A DNA stretch of 64,000 nucleotides from contig JADYZN010000035.1 in the NCBI GenBank assembly GCA_020853095.1, positions 166,996-230,995 on the forward strand, written 5' to 3'. This stretch comes from Phycisphaerales bacterium. GTDB taxonomy: Bacteria > Planctomycetota > Phycisphaerae > Tepidisphaerales > Tepidisphaeraceae. Shown in pieces: positions 9,275 through 17,193 of this stretch; position 1 is the stretch's first letter, and each line of letters opens with the position of its first letter. Made by a program: the position numbers and the translations under genes. The notes under the pieces were generated by a model. The model searched no databases. It had not been told where the DNA came from and saw only the letters and a list, made by a program, of their open reading frames with translations.

Positions 9275-9715
9275 ATGAGCGCTACCACGACCATGCCCAA
9301 GCCGGGTGAAATCAAGGCCGACTGGCATGTGATCGACGCCACCGACCAGGTTCTTGGCCGTCTGGCCGCACGAATCTCCATCGTGTTGCAGGGCAAGCAC
9401 AAGCCGACATACACCCCGCACGTGGACACCGGCGATTTTGTCATCGTACTCAACGCCGAAAAAATCCGCGTCACCGGCAAAAAAGCCGAAGTCCTCGAAT
9501 ACGACACCTATTCCCGCTATCCCGGCGGCCGGCACATTTATTCCTACGAGCGGATGAAGCAGCTTCACCCCGAAAAACTGCTGGAACTGGCCGTTCGCCG
9601 GATGCTCCCCAAGAGCAAAATGGGCCGCAACATCCTGGGCCACCTGAAAATCTATCGTGGCACCGAACACCCCCATTCCGCCCAGCAACCCAAGGAATTG
9701 AAACTGGCACGATAA
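9275..9715 (+). CDS. rplM: 50S ribosomal protein L13
   Basis: A 146-residue L13. The conserved blocks WHVIDATDQVLGRLAARIS, GDFVIVLNAEKI, the RYPGG loop, AVRRMLPK and YRGTEHPHSAQQP are all present. The ATG at 9275 has GAGGT eight to nine bases upstream and gives the usual short N-terminal tail; a longer frame from a non-ATG codon at 9233 has no family support. It is followed by rpsI after 135 bp, the universal L13-S9 pair. L13 is one of the early assembly proteins of the large subunit. Confidence 0.97.
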   Translation: MSATTTMPKPGEIKADWHVIDATDQVLGRLAARISIVLQGKHKPTYTPHVDTGDFVIVLNAEKIRVTGKKAEVLEYDTYSRYPGGRHIYSYERMKQLHPEKLLELAVRRMLPKSKMGRNILGHLKIYRGTEHPHSAQQPKELKLAR

Positions 9716-9850
9716 GTGTCGGATATTACACGACTTAAAATAAATTTGGCACGGCGGCCCACCCGGTCGCCAGTCGATTCGGAACCAAACCCATCGCAAC
9801 GGTCGCGAATGGTCAGACGCCGGATCATCTTTTAGAAAGGCAAGTCCAAC

Positions 9851-10282
9851 ATGGCCGAGCAAGAATCCGCAAACGCAACCTCCGCTGGAACCAAAGTCAG
9901 CTACACCTGGGGCACCGGCCGGCGCAAAACCGCCGTCGCCCGCGTGCGAATCGCCCCCGGCAGCGGCAAAATCGAAATCAACGGCCGCACACTCAACGAT
10001 TATTTCACCAAGGAAGTGGACCGCAAGGCCATCTTCGGCCCGCTCGAAGTCACCAGCACCGGCGGAAAAGTCGATGTGCTGGTCAACGCCGACGGCGGCG
10101 GACCGACCGGCCAATCCGGCGCCATCGTGCTGGGTCTGGGCCGTGCCTTGCTGAAATACGATGCCACCCTTGAATCCGCCTTGCGGGGTTCGGGCTTTTT
10201 AACCCGCGACTCGCGAATGAAAGAACGTAAAAAGTACGGCCAGCGTGGCGCTCGCCGTCGGTTCCAGTTCTCCAAGCGATAA
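9851..10282 (+). CDS. rpsI: 30S ribosomal protein S9
   Basis: A 143-residue S9. It has a variable N-terminal tail, then [15 protein letters not shown], the GKIEINGR strand, [20 protein letters not shown], and the basic C-terminal tail ending in RRFQFSKR, which reaches the P-site tRNA. AGAAAGG lies upstream of the ATG. A strong terminator follows the stop, so the rplM-rpsI transcript ends here. Confidence 0.97.
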   Translation: MAEQESANATSAGTKVSYTWGTGRRKTAVARVRIAPGSGKIEINGRTLNDYFTKEVDRKAIFGPLEVTSTGGKVDVLVNADGGGPTGQSGAIVLGLGRALLKYDATLESALRGSGFLTRDSRMKERKKYGQRGARRRFQFSKR

Positions 10283-10307
10283 TCGCCGCGAGAACTTACG
10301 AAAAATC

Positions 10308-10341
10308 AGCCCATGGACTTGGCGGTCCATGGGCTTTTTTT
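10308..10341 (+). terminator. Intrinsic terminator of rplM-rpsI
   Basis: A perfect 11-bp stem (AGCCCATGGAC / GTCCATGGGCT) with a 6-base loop is followed by seven T residues. It lies 26 bases after the rpsI stop and may also end the convergent minus-strand gene. Confidence 0.92.
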
Positions 10342-10367
10342 ATTGGGAGCAGTTTTTATATCGAATT

Positions 10368-11378
10368 TCAACCCGCCAGCGGCTGTTGCGCCGTCGGCCT
10401 GGAAATGGACATGGTTTGGAAGCTCGACCCGATCGGCCGGATCGAATCCATCAACACGATGAAATCATCCGCCCGGCGCGAAAGATGCGCCTCCGACACC
10501 CGGCACTGGTTGGCCAGTCGGCCCGCAAGCTGCCCCCCGCGCCGATGCGGATGCAATTCAGCCATCGGCCAGTCACGTTTCAGCGCTGCGCCGGCGAGGA
10601 TCGGGGTTAATTCCTGCAACCGTGCCCGTGGCCGCCGGCCGGGAACCACCACCAGGATGTTCTCACAATACGCATGATGCCGGATGCAATCCGGATGCGC
10701 CCCTCCCAAATCCACCCATCGTTCAGGTGCAATCGCCCCGGCGATCCGCAATCGCGGCTCGTGGGCGAATTCCACCTGTCCGGGCACGTGCAGCAGGCTG
10801 ACTTTGCCCGCTTCTTCGCGGATCGCGGTCCATCGCTGGCCGATGATCTGATACCCGGCCTCCAGCAACACCCTCAATTCCGGCTCGATGCCGTAAGGCG
10901 TCAAAATCAACGCCCCCCAGTCGCCCCGCGCAATCGAGACGCCGGGGATCAGATGCAATCCCTTGCCCCGCATCAGTTGAGCCAGCGGCCAGAACAACAC
11001 GCTGTCCAGACAGTGAACCGAATCCACCGTCGGATGCGGCAAGATCCAACTGCGAAACTGACCTCTCAATAAATTGAGTTGCGTCATCCCCCATCGGTCG
11101 TCCACAACCCAGAAATTCTCCCCATCCTCGTAAATCTCGATCAATTGATCGCCCAGATGCAACGGAACCGCCGACGGCGACAACGAACGCGACACCTCAC
11201 CCGCTTCGTATGGGCGAATCTGTCCGGAAATCGGAACAAATCCATCCGGAAACGTCGGCGTTAAAAACGATTCAAAGGTGCGCAGAAACTGCGGCAGCAA
11301 CGCATCGACCCCGCAGGTCAATTCCACCGCCAGACCATGCACCACCAGACGATAAGATTTGGAATCGGCGCTGGTCAC
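10368..11378 (-). CDS. HprK-like protein with degenerate P-loop
   Basis: A 336-residue protein. The GTG at 11378 is chosen because AGGAG sits about seven bases upstream; the frame extends further without a binding site. The middle (about residues 118-200) follows the layout of HprK-related kinases: a helix LDSVLFWPLAQLMRGKG, a strand corresponding to 'LHGAALA' (LIPGVSIARGDW), a glycine-loop position, then LLEAGYQIIGQ and a later proline/glycine strand. Where the family has GxSGxGKTT, this protein reads LILTPYGIEPE, so the Walker A Lys and Ser/Thr are missing. Phosphotransfer is therefore unlikely; it may be a binding or scaffold relative. The family assignment is by pattern and moderately sure. 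Confidence 0.6.
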   Translation of the reverse strand: MTSADSKSYRLVVHGLAVELTCGVDALLPQFLRTFESFLTPTFPDGFVPISGQIRPYEAGEVSRSLSPSAVPLHLGDQLIEIYEDGENFWVVDDRWGMTQLNLLRGQFRSWILPHPTVDSVHCLDSVLFWPLAQLMRGKGLHLIPGVSIARGDWGALILTPYGIEPELRVLLEAGYQIIGQRWTAIREEAGKVSLLHVPGQVEFAHEPRLRIAGAIAPERWVDLGGAHPDCIRHHAYCENILVVVPGRRPRARLQELTPILAGAALKRDWPMAELHPHRRGGQLAGRLANQCRVSEAHLSRRADDFIVLMDSIRPIGSSFQTMSISRPTAQQPLAG

Positions 11379-11485
11379 GGCTGATCTCCTGCAATGTGGC
11401 GATTGTTCACCATCGGTAAAATGGGAAATTATTTTGAAAATTGGTTCGTCCCATAACCTGTCGTAAGCCGAAGTGCGTTTGCCCG

Positions 11486-11515
11486 CTGACAATTTTTCTT
11501 TCCCTGCGTTATGTT
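11486..11515 (+). promoter_or_regulatory. Probable sigma-70 promoter of the SYLF lipoprotein gene
   Basis: CTGACA at 11486-11491 and TATGTT at 11510-11515 are separated by 18 bp. The start codon lies 22 bases after the -10, with AGAAAGGAG between. Confidence 0.5.
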
Positions 11516-11536
11516 GCTCACAGAAAGGAGATCGTC

Positions 11537-12103
11537 ATGAAACGATCAATGATGTGGATGATGGGGGTTGTGGCGGGAATGCTGATGGTGGGCGCGGGAT
11601 GCGCCACCGCGCCGACTTCGCCTCAGGAAAGACAGGCGTTGCAACAGGAGGCCGGCGCGGCGGTGCGCGACATGAAAACCGCCAGCCCGACCATCAACGA
11701 CATTCTGTCCAATGGATACGCCTACGCGATATTCCCCAGTGTCGGCAAAGGTGGAATGGTCGTCGGAGGCGCCTACGGCCGGGGCGTGGTCTATCAGGGC
11801 GGCAACCTGATCGGCTACAGCGACCTGTCGCAGGCGAGCATCGGGCTGCAACTGGGTGGTCAGACCTATTCGGAACTGATCGTCTTCCAAAACGCCGATG
11901 CGCTCAACAAATTCAAACAGGGCAACTACGCCTTCGCGGCCGATGCCTCGGCCGTCGCGCTCAAGAGCGGCGCTTCGGTGGCGGCGGATTATCGCAACGG
12001 CGTGGCCGTCTTCACCAACCCGCTGGGCGGCGCGATGTTCCAGGCCACCGTCGGTGGCCAAGAGTTCACCTTCGTGGCGGCCGATCAGGTGCAAGGCAAC
12101 TGA
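11537..12103 (+). CDS. SYLF/Ysc84-domain lipoprotein
   Basis: A 188-residue exported lipoprotein. The signal peptide ends in a lipobox VGAGC with the lipidated Cys at 22. The rest is one SYLF (Ysc84) domain: ILSNGYAYAIFPSVGKGGMVVGGAYGRGVVY, a middle LGGQTYSELIVFQN, and a C-terminal ALKSGASVAADY. In eukaryotes the domain binds phosphoinositides; in bacteria the ligand is unknown but probably a lipid or membrane surface. The start at 11537 follows AGAAAGGAG at ideal distance. It is monocistronic, with its own promoter and terminator. Confidence 0.9.
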   Translation: MKRSMMWMMGVVAGMLMVGAGCATAPTSPQERQALQQEAGAAVRDMKTASPTINDILSNGYAYAIFPSVGKGGMVVGGAYGRGVVYQGGNLIGYSDLSQASIGLQLGGQTYSELIVFQNADALNKFKQGNYAFAADASAVALKSGASVAADYRNGVAVFTNPLGGAMFQATVGGQEFTFVAADQVQGN

Positions 12104-12160
12104 TGACGCAACCATGGGATGCGCGGTTTTCCGTGCGTTCAACTGATGCGATGGACTACA

Positions 12161-12185
12161 GGCCGGCCAACCGCCGGCCTTTTTT
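12161..12185 (+). terminator. Intrinsic terminator after the SYLF gene
   Basis: A GGCCGGC/GCCGGCC stem with a 5-base loop is followed by six T residues. It reaches into the stop codon of the convergent mnmE gene. Confidence 0.85.
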
Positions 12186-13500
12186 ATTTGCCGATGCAGA
12201 AGCGTGAAAAAATCTCCCCCAGCAGCTCATCGGGACTGACGACGCCCAGGATTCGGCCCAGATGATCGAGCGCGGCGCGCAGCTCCAGTGCCAGCAACTC
12301 GATGGATTCCGATTCGGCCATGCCGGCGGCCTGTTGAAGATGATCCATGGCCCGTTCAATGGACTGAACGTGGCGTTGATTGAGGGCCAGCCGCGCTTCG
12401 CCGCCGTCGCCGGCGAAGGCCAGACGATTCAAGGCTCCAATCAGATTGTCACGGCCCAGGCCGGTTTTGGCGCTGATCAGAATCGCATCCTCAACCGAAC
12501 CGGCCGGCGCCTTGAGCAAGTCGGCCTTGGTGTCTACGCGCAGGTCAAACGGGCGATCCACCTGAATCGGCGGGCGCGGATCGTTGACCTCCTGAACCAG
12601 CACGGCCAGGTCTGCCTCGGCGATGGCCCGGCGGGCATGTTCCCGCATCTGCGCCTCCACCACGCTTTCAGGCGATTCATCCATCTCCAAACCCGCGACA
12701 TCAACCAGATGAATCGACCCGGCCGGCAACATCACTTCCGCCCACAACACATCCCGCGTGGTGCCGGCCAAAGGCGACACGATGGCGCGATCATGGCCGG
12801 CCAACCAGTTGAGCAGCGTGCTTTTGCCCGCGTTGGGCCGACCCACCAGCACAACCCGCGGCTGATGTGAAAGTCGTTCAAATCGGCGGCTGTTGGACAA
12901 CAAATTTCGCAGATCGTCCAGGATCGCATCCAGCCGCCGACGCAAATCAGGCCGGGCCAGGAACGTCACCGGCTCATCGACAAAATCAATCTCCGCCTCG
13001 ATCAGCGCCAGGGCCTCGGTCAACCGATCCATCATCGGCCGCAATCGGCCGGCCAGCTCTCCGGCCAGCAACTGGCGGGCCGCCTGAAGCTCCCGTTCGC
13101 CATGGGCGTTGATGATCGCGGCCACCCCCTCGGCCCTGGTCAGGTCCAGCCGGCCGTTGAAATACGCCCGCGCCGTGAATTCGCCCGGCTCGGCCATCCG
13201 GGCGCCCTGCCGTTGCAGATACCCGATGAGCAGTTGAACCAACGTCATGTTGCCCGGCAGATGAAACTCCACCATCTCCTCGCCGGTGTAACTGCGCGGT
13301 GATACAAACCCATACACCCACGCGACAACCTCCAGATCGCAAAAATGCAGCCGGTGTCGCCGGGCGCTGACCTGTGCGGGCAAATCCGGACAAATCGACA
13401 ACGCCATCGCGCGGGCCGCCGGGCCGCTGAGTCGAACAATCATCCGCGCGGCCGGACCGGCCGAACTGCTGATGGCGCAAATGGTGTCGTCGTTGTTCAT
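12184..13500 (-). CDS. mnmE: tRNA modification GTPase MnmE
   Basis: A 438-residue protein that, with MnmG, installs the cmnm5/nm5 group on wobble U34 of tRNAs using formyl-THF. The N-terminal folate-binding domain begins with DTICAISSSAG. The helical domain is interrupted by a G domain with G1 GRPNAGKST at about 220-228, G2 GTTRD and G3 DVAGLE (DTAG in most homologues). The position of G4 (NKxD) reads TKAD. The C-terminus is the invariant FCIGK with the functional Cys. The length is near the family norm (about 450). The altered G3/G4 residues could lower guanine specificity but are otherwise compatible with function. Confidence 0.94.
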   Translation of the reverse strand: MNNDDTICAISSSAGPAARMIVRLSGPAARAMALSICPDLPAQVSARRHRLHFCDLEVVAWVYGFVSPRSYTGEEMVEFHLPGNMTLVQLLIGYLQRQGARMAEPGEFTARAYFNGRLDLTRAEGVAAIINAHGERELQAARQLLAGELAGRLRPMMDRLTEALALIEAEIDFVDEPVTFLARPDLRRRLDAILDDLRNLLSNSRRFERLSHQPRVVLVGRPNAGKSTLLNWLAGHDRAIVSPLAGTTRDVLWAEVMLPAGSIHLVDVAGLEMDESPESVVEAQMREHARRAIAEADLAVLVQEVNDPRPPIQVDRPFDLRVDTKADLLKAPAGSVEDAILISAKTGLGRDNLIGALNRLAFAGDGGEARLALNQRHVQSIERAMDHLQQAAGMAESESIELLALELRAALDHLGRILGVVSPDELLGEIFSRFCIGK

Positions 13501-13543
13501 CCGATCCGCCCATCGTGTGACTGGCGCCGCGGGGCAACTTCTC

Positions 13544-15199
13544 CTATGGATTGAGCGCCAGCTTCCCCTTCAAGTCGTGCGATGCCGGTTCGATCTGCAC
13601 CGGCAGGCGTATCCAGAATCTCGCCCCCTCCCCCGGCGTGCTCTGAACGCCGATGGTCCCTTTCAACAACGCCACCAGCTCCTTGGAGATCGCCAACCCC
13701 AGCCCCGAACCTCCATGCTCACGCGTCACCGATCCATCGATCTGGCGGAATTTTTCAAAAATCACGTCCTGTTTTTCCGCCGCGATGCCCGGCCCGCGAT
13801 CCATCACCGAGATGCAAACCCGCCCATCCTCCTCCAGGATCGCCGACAGGTCGATCTTCCCTCCCGCCGGTGAAAATTTGATCGCATTGGACAGAAAATT
13901 GTAAAGCACCTGCTGCAACTTCGCCGGGTCGGTGGACAAAATCGGCACATCCGCCGCCACCGATGTCGCGATGGTCAGGTCCCTCGCCTCGCTCATCGGC
14001 TTGAGCAAACTGACCAGCCCTTCAAACACGTCGTTGAGCGACAATTTCTCCGATCGAACCTCCATCCGCCCCGCTTCGATCTTCGCCAGGTCCAGCAGGT
14101 CATTGATCAAATCCAGCAGGTTCTGGCCGCTGCGAAGAATGTTCTGCACGTACCGCAGCATCTTTCCATCCGTGCCGAGCGAATCCTTCAACAAATCCGC
14201 AAACCCCAGGATCGAATTCAACGGCGTGCGCAGCTCATGGCTGACGTTGGCCAGAAATTCGCTCTTGAGCCGGTTCGACTCGTACAACGCCACGTTGGTC
14301 TCGGCCAACTGCCCCAGCTTCAAATCAAGGCTCTTGTTGATCGCCCGCAACTGGTCGGCGCCGCTCTTGAGGTTCGCCAGCATCGTGTTGAACGTTTCGG
14401 ACAACTGCTGGAACTCATCCCCCGTGCTGATGTCGGAGCGGATGTTCAAATCCCCCTCGCTGACCTTCTGGGCCGTCTCCTGCAACACCCGCACCGGCTG
14501 CAAAATCAGGTGGGTCGTGATCAGATAAAAAACCACCACCGCCAGCGTCCCCGCCAGCAACCCCGCCGTCAGCAGGATGATGCGATTGAGCAGCAGTTGA
14601 TTGGCCTGCACCTGCGAAGGCATCTCCACCACCGCCACGCCGATCAGCTTCGCCGGTCGCGTTGTCGGACGGGTGGTCGGCTCGCGTGCCGGCAGCAACC
14701 CCCCCGCCGCCGGCCCGTTGGATGTATGACAATTCAGACACTCTCCCCGCGCATACAACGCCTCGGCGTACCGATAACGCTGCCCTTCGCGTTTTGGTGG
14801 AACTTCCACCGACTCGCGGTCGGGAAATTTTTCAAAATAACGCACCGCGTTGGCTTCAAACTGCGTCAGCCGATCCAGCGGCACGCGCGGCGGAATGCCG
14901 ATCAGTCGCGGCGGAACGTAATGCTCCCCATCCACCGTCACCGTCGCCGGCGGCGGGGATGGCTGTCCGATCGCCCGCCACGGTTCGCTCGCCGCCGCCG
15001 TCCGTTCGGCCACATGCCGCATTACCGCATCCCGCGCCAATCGGGCCGCCGCACTCTGATTGATCTGGTCGATCAACTGCTCCATCCGCTGCCACGGCAC
15101 AAACAACGCCGCCGCGATGATCAGCACCACCGCCGCCCCAAAGAGCAACTGGCATTTGGCCGCCAGCGATATTTTCATCTGCCGCAAGTGCTTGAACAT
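13544..15199 (-). CDS. Sensor histidine kinase with periplasmic c-type haem motif
   Basis: A 551-residue membrane kinase. TM1 lies at about 12-35. The periplasmic domain (about 36-204) resembles the Tll0287/DUF3365 haem-sensor fold: FEKFPDRES, then a single CLNCH motif at 154-158 for covalent haem, with a TTRP-type linker at about 174-183. TM2 (about 206-230), HAMP (LQPVRVLQETAQKVSEGDL) and HisKA with His321 in SHELRTPLNS follow, then a HATPase with GSGLGLAIS. ATG at 15199 is preferred to the upstream TTG because AGGGG is correctly spaced to it. It is divergent from, and 109 bp from, the sigma-54 regulator, so the two are a likely cognate pair sensing redox state, NO or O2 through the haem (inference). 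Confidence 0.9.
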   Translation of the reverse strand: MFKHLRQMKISLAAKCQLLFGAAVVLIIAAALFVPWQRMEQLIDQINQSAAARLARDAVMRHVAERTAAASEPWRAIGQPSPPPATVTVDGEHYVPPRLIGIPPRVPLDRLTQFEANAVRYFEKFPDRESVEVPPKREGQRYRYAEALYARGECLNCHTSNGPAAGGLLPAREPTTRPTTRPAKLIGVAVVEMPSQVQANQLLLNRIILLTAGLLAGTLAVVVFYLITTHLILQPVRVLQETAQKVSEGDLNIRSDISTGDEFQQLSETFNTMLANLKSGADQLRAINKSLDLKLGQLAETNVALYESNRLKSEFLANVSHELRTPLNSILGFADLLKDSLGTDGKMLRYVQNILRSGQNLLDLINDLLDLAKIEAGRMEVRSEKLSLNDVFEGLVSLLKPMSEARDLTIATSVAADVPILSTDPAKLQQVLYNFLSNAIKFSPAGGKIDLSAILEEDGRVCISVMDRGPGIAAEKQDVIFEKFRQIDGSVTREHGGSGLGLAISKELVALLKGTIGVQSTPGEGARFWIRLPVQIEPASHDLKGKLALNP

Positions 15200-15308
15200 C
15201 AACCCCTCATTCTAAATTCACCATTGCGGCGTTCGCAAATGGTGTGGTATGACAGATCGTCGTAGTGACTGATTGTAGCCGGATTTGCAACTTCGATGAG
15301 GCGATTTT

Positions 15309-16703
15309 ATGTCATCCGCCGGACGAGTGCTGGTCGTGGAAGACCATGAGAGCGAACGTCGCGCTGTCACCCAAATCCTGAAATCGGAAGGATTTACCGT
15401 CTTCGGCGCCGAAAACGCCGACAAGGCCGTCGGTTACATGGACGAAAACATCGACGTTGTTCTCAGCGATCTGCACCTGGGGGATGTCAGCGGCATGGAT
15501 TTGCTTCAACTGTGGAAAAAACAACACCCCGAAACCCAGTTCATCCTTTTAACGGGACACAGCAGCATCAACAGCGCCGTCGAGGCCATCAAAAGCGGGG
15601 CGTTTGACTACATCACCAAGCCGGTCAACCCCGATGAGCTGATCCACCTGATTCGTCGGGCCGTCGAATCGTTGCAGAAAGACAAGGAAATTGACGATTT
15701 GCGCCGACGGCTCGACCAGAAGTTCGGCCTCGACCAGATCGTCGGCCAGTCCAAATTGATGAAGGATGTGTTTGACCGCATCCGGCGGGCCGCGCCGGTG
15801 GACAGCACCGTCCTGGTCCTCGGCGAAAGCGGCACCGGCAAGGAGCTGGTCGCGCAAGCACTCCACCACAACAGCCCGCGAAAAAAAGGCCCCTTTGTGG
15901 CCGTCAACATCGCCGCCGTCCCGCCAACGCTGGTCGAAAGCGAACTGTTCGGCCACGTCCGCGGCGCCTTCACCGGCGCCACCGACAAGCGCATGGGCCG
16001 GTTTGAACAAGCCGACGGCGGCACGCTTTTCATCGACGAGGTGGGCGATTTTGAACTTCCCCTTCAGGCCAAACTTCTCCGTGTCCTGGAAAGCCTCACT
16101 GTCACCCCCGTCGGCGGGCACGATGATCGCAAAGTCAACGTCCGCGTCCTGGCCGCCACCAGCCGCGACATCCGAAAAATGGTTGAACAGGGAACTTTCC
16201 GCGAAGATTTGTATTACCGCCTGAATGTCGTCACCATCAACCTGCCCCCGCTGCGCGACCGCCCGGATGACATCCCCATCCTGGTGGAACATTTCCTGAA
16301 GGAAATCACCGAAAACAAACACACCGCCTCACGACGGGTCTCCCCCGAGGTCATGCGGCAATTCATGGCCTACCGCTGGCCCGGCAATGTCCGCGAGCTT
16401 CGCAATGTCCTTGAAAGCATGATGGTTCTGGCCGACGGTGAAATCCTGACCGAAAACGACCTGCCGGACAGCGTCACCTCCAACCGAATCGAACCGGCCT
16501 CCCCGCGCGATTTGTCCACCGGCATGAAAATGGACGACCTTGAAAAAATGGCCATCGCCAAGGCGCTCGATCAGTGCGCCGGCAACCGAACCCACGCCGC
16601 CGCCCGGCTGGGCATCTCCGTCCGCACCCTTCAACGCAAACTCCGGCAATTCGAAAAAGAAGGTTTCAAAACCTGTTCCGAAAACACCGTCAGTTCGTCG
16701 TGA
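15309..16703 (+). CDS. NtrC-family sigma-54-dependent response regulator
   Basis: A 464-residue enhancer-binding protein. The receiver has its phospho-acceptor Asp54 in VLSDLHLG and the TG and KP switch residues. The AAA+ domain has Walker A GESGTGKE (172-179), the sigma-54 contact loop GAFTGA (219-224), a Walker B in GGTLFIDEVGDF and the arginine-finger region. The C-terminal Fis-type helix-turn-helix (about 425-455, AAARLGISVRTLQRKL) binds DNA. All functional residues are intact. Just downstream are palindromes and a sigma-54 promoter, making the next gene its obvious target. The ATG at 15309 gives the canonical short lead to RVLVVED. Confidence 0.96.
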   Translation: MSSAGRVLVVEDHESERRAVTQILKSEGFTVFGAENADKAVGYMDENIDVVLSDLHLGDVSGMDLLQLWKKQHPETQFILLTGHSSINSAVEAIKSGAFDYITKPVNPDELIHLIRRAVESLQKDKEIDDLRRRLDQKFGLDQIVGQSKLMKDVFDRIRRAAPVDSTVLVLGESGTGKELVAQALHHNSPRKKGPFVAVNIAAVPPTLVESELFGHVRGAFTGATDKRMGRFEQADGGTLFIDEVGDFELPLQAKLLRVLESLTVTPVGGHDDRKVNVRVLAATSRDIRKMVEQGTFREDLYYRLNVVTINLPPLRDRPDDIPILVEHFLKEITENKHTASRRVSPEVMRQFMAYRWPGNVRELRNVLESMMVLADGEILTENDLPDSVTSNRIEPASPRDLSTGMKMDDLEKMAIAKALDQCAGNRTHAAARLGISVRTLQRKLRQFEKEGFKTCSENTVSSS

Positions 16704-16709
16704 CAATTT

Positions 16710-16746
16710 GTCGCATACGACTCACATATACGACATCCTGTCGTAT
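16710..16746 (+). promoter_or_regulatory. Candidate enhancer (UAS) for the sigma-54 regulator
   Basis: A perfect inverted repeat, ATACGAC-5 bp-GTCGTAT, occupies 16728-16746. A second site, GTCG-4 bp-CGAC at 16710-16721, contains ATACGAC again, 13 bp from the copy in the palindrome. The sites lie about 45-80 bp upstream of the -24 element, the usual place for enhancers bound by Fis-type HTH dimers. Binding by the adjacent regulator is inferred from position. Confidence 0.6.
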
Positions 16747-16788
16747 CGCATCGCAATCACCTCATCGACATGTCAGCGAATCATCCTT

Positions 16789-16803
16789 TGGCACGGGGTT
16801 TGC
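16789..16803 (+). promoter_or_regulatory. Sigma-54 (-24/-12) promoter
   Basis: TGGCACG-N4-TTGC matches the sigma-54 consensus exactly, with GG and GC elements in 12-bp register. Transcription should begin near 16815, giving a leader of about 50 nt before the zinc-ribbon gene, with AAGGAG in front of its ATG. Confidence 0.82.
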
Positions 16804-16864
16804 CAAATGAATCCGTGCATGGACAAGTTAATTTACCGTAACTCTCGGTAAGAAGGAGACTTAT

Positions 16865-17092
16865 ATGTCAATCAGCATGGAACGCTTCGCGTCCGAAGGA
16901 AACTTCGCGACTTACGATCCCTTTGCCGGAAGCCAAAGTCGAATCGCCGTTTTTCAACTGCAATGCCGTTCGTGTGGGTATGAACCTGAGGAAACCATTG
17001 TCGCACCAAAGATCTGCCCCAAATGTCACGGCAACGCATGGGAACGATTCGCGCGACCAGGGAGCATCCTGGAGAATGCCCAGCGGTATTGA
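16865..17092 (+). CDS. Small zinc-ribbon protein, sigma-54 controlled
   Basis: A 75-residue cytoplasmic protein with two Cys pairs, C34xxC37 (CRSCG) and C51xxC54 (CPKCH), spaced as in a rubredoxin-like or FmdB-like zinc ribbon. The N-terminal 30 residues have no recognised fold. AAGGAG is six bases before the ATG. No family name is claimed. Promoter and terminator delimit it as a one-gene transcript, so the two-component pair upstream appears to exist, at least locally, to switch on this protein. It might bind zinc or iron, act as a redox or nucleic-acid-binding regulator, or be a ribosome-associated factor; none of this is shown by the sequence. Confidence 0.85.
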   Translation: MSISMERFASEGNFATYDPFAGSQSRIAVFQLQCRSCGYEPEETIVAPKICPKCHGNAWERFARPGSILENAQRY

Positions 17093-17141
17093 CCAACATT
17101 GCGTTATTGCGGCTTGAAAAGGACAAGCCGACTGTTCAAAA

Positions 17142-17171
17142 GGTGACCGGCGTGTGTCGGCCGCCTTTTTT
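17142..17171 (+). terminator. Terminator of the zinc-ribbon gene
   Basis: A ten-base stem with one mismatch (GGTGACCGGC / GTCGGCCGCC) and a 4-base loop is followed by a run of T. The opposite-strand gene ends 23 bases later. Confidence 0.7.
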
Positions 17172-17193
17172 TCTTGTTCACTTCGTGCCGGTT

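Noticed and set aside
9751..9775. Second sigma-54 promoter between rplM and rpsI (TTGGCACGG)
   Set aside because: The -12 TTGC is missing; only the -24 half matches.
10368..11378. Genuine HPr kinase/phosphorylase
   Set aside because: The Walker A Lys and Ser/Thr are absent and no HPr gene is near.
16865..17092. Random short frame in the gap after the sigma-54 regulator
   Set aside because: This rejection was itself dropped: a strong ribosome binding site, two CxxC pairs, a sigma-54 promoter and a terminator support a real gene.
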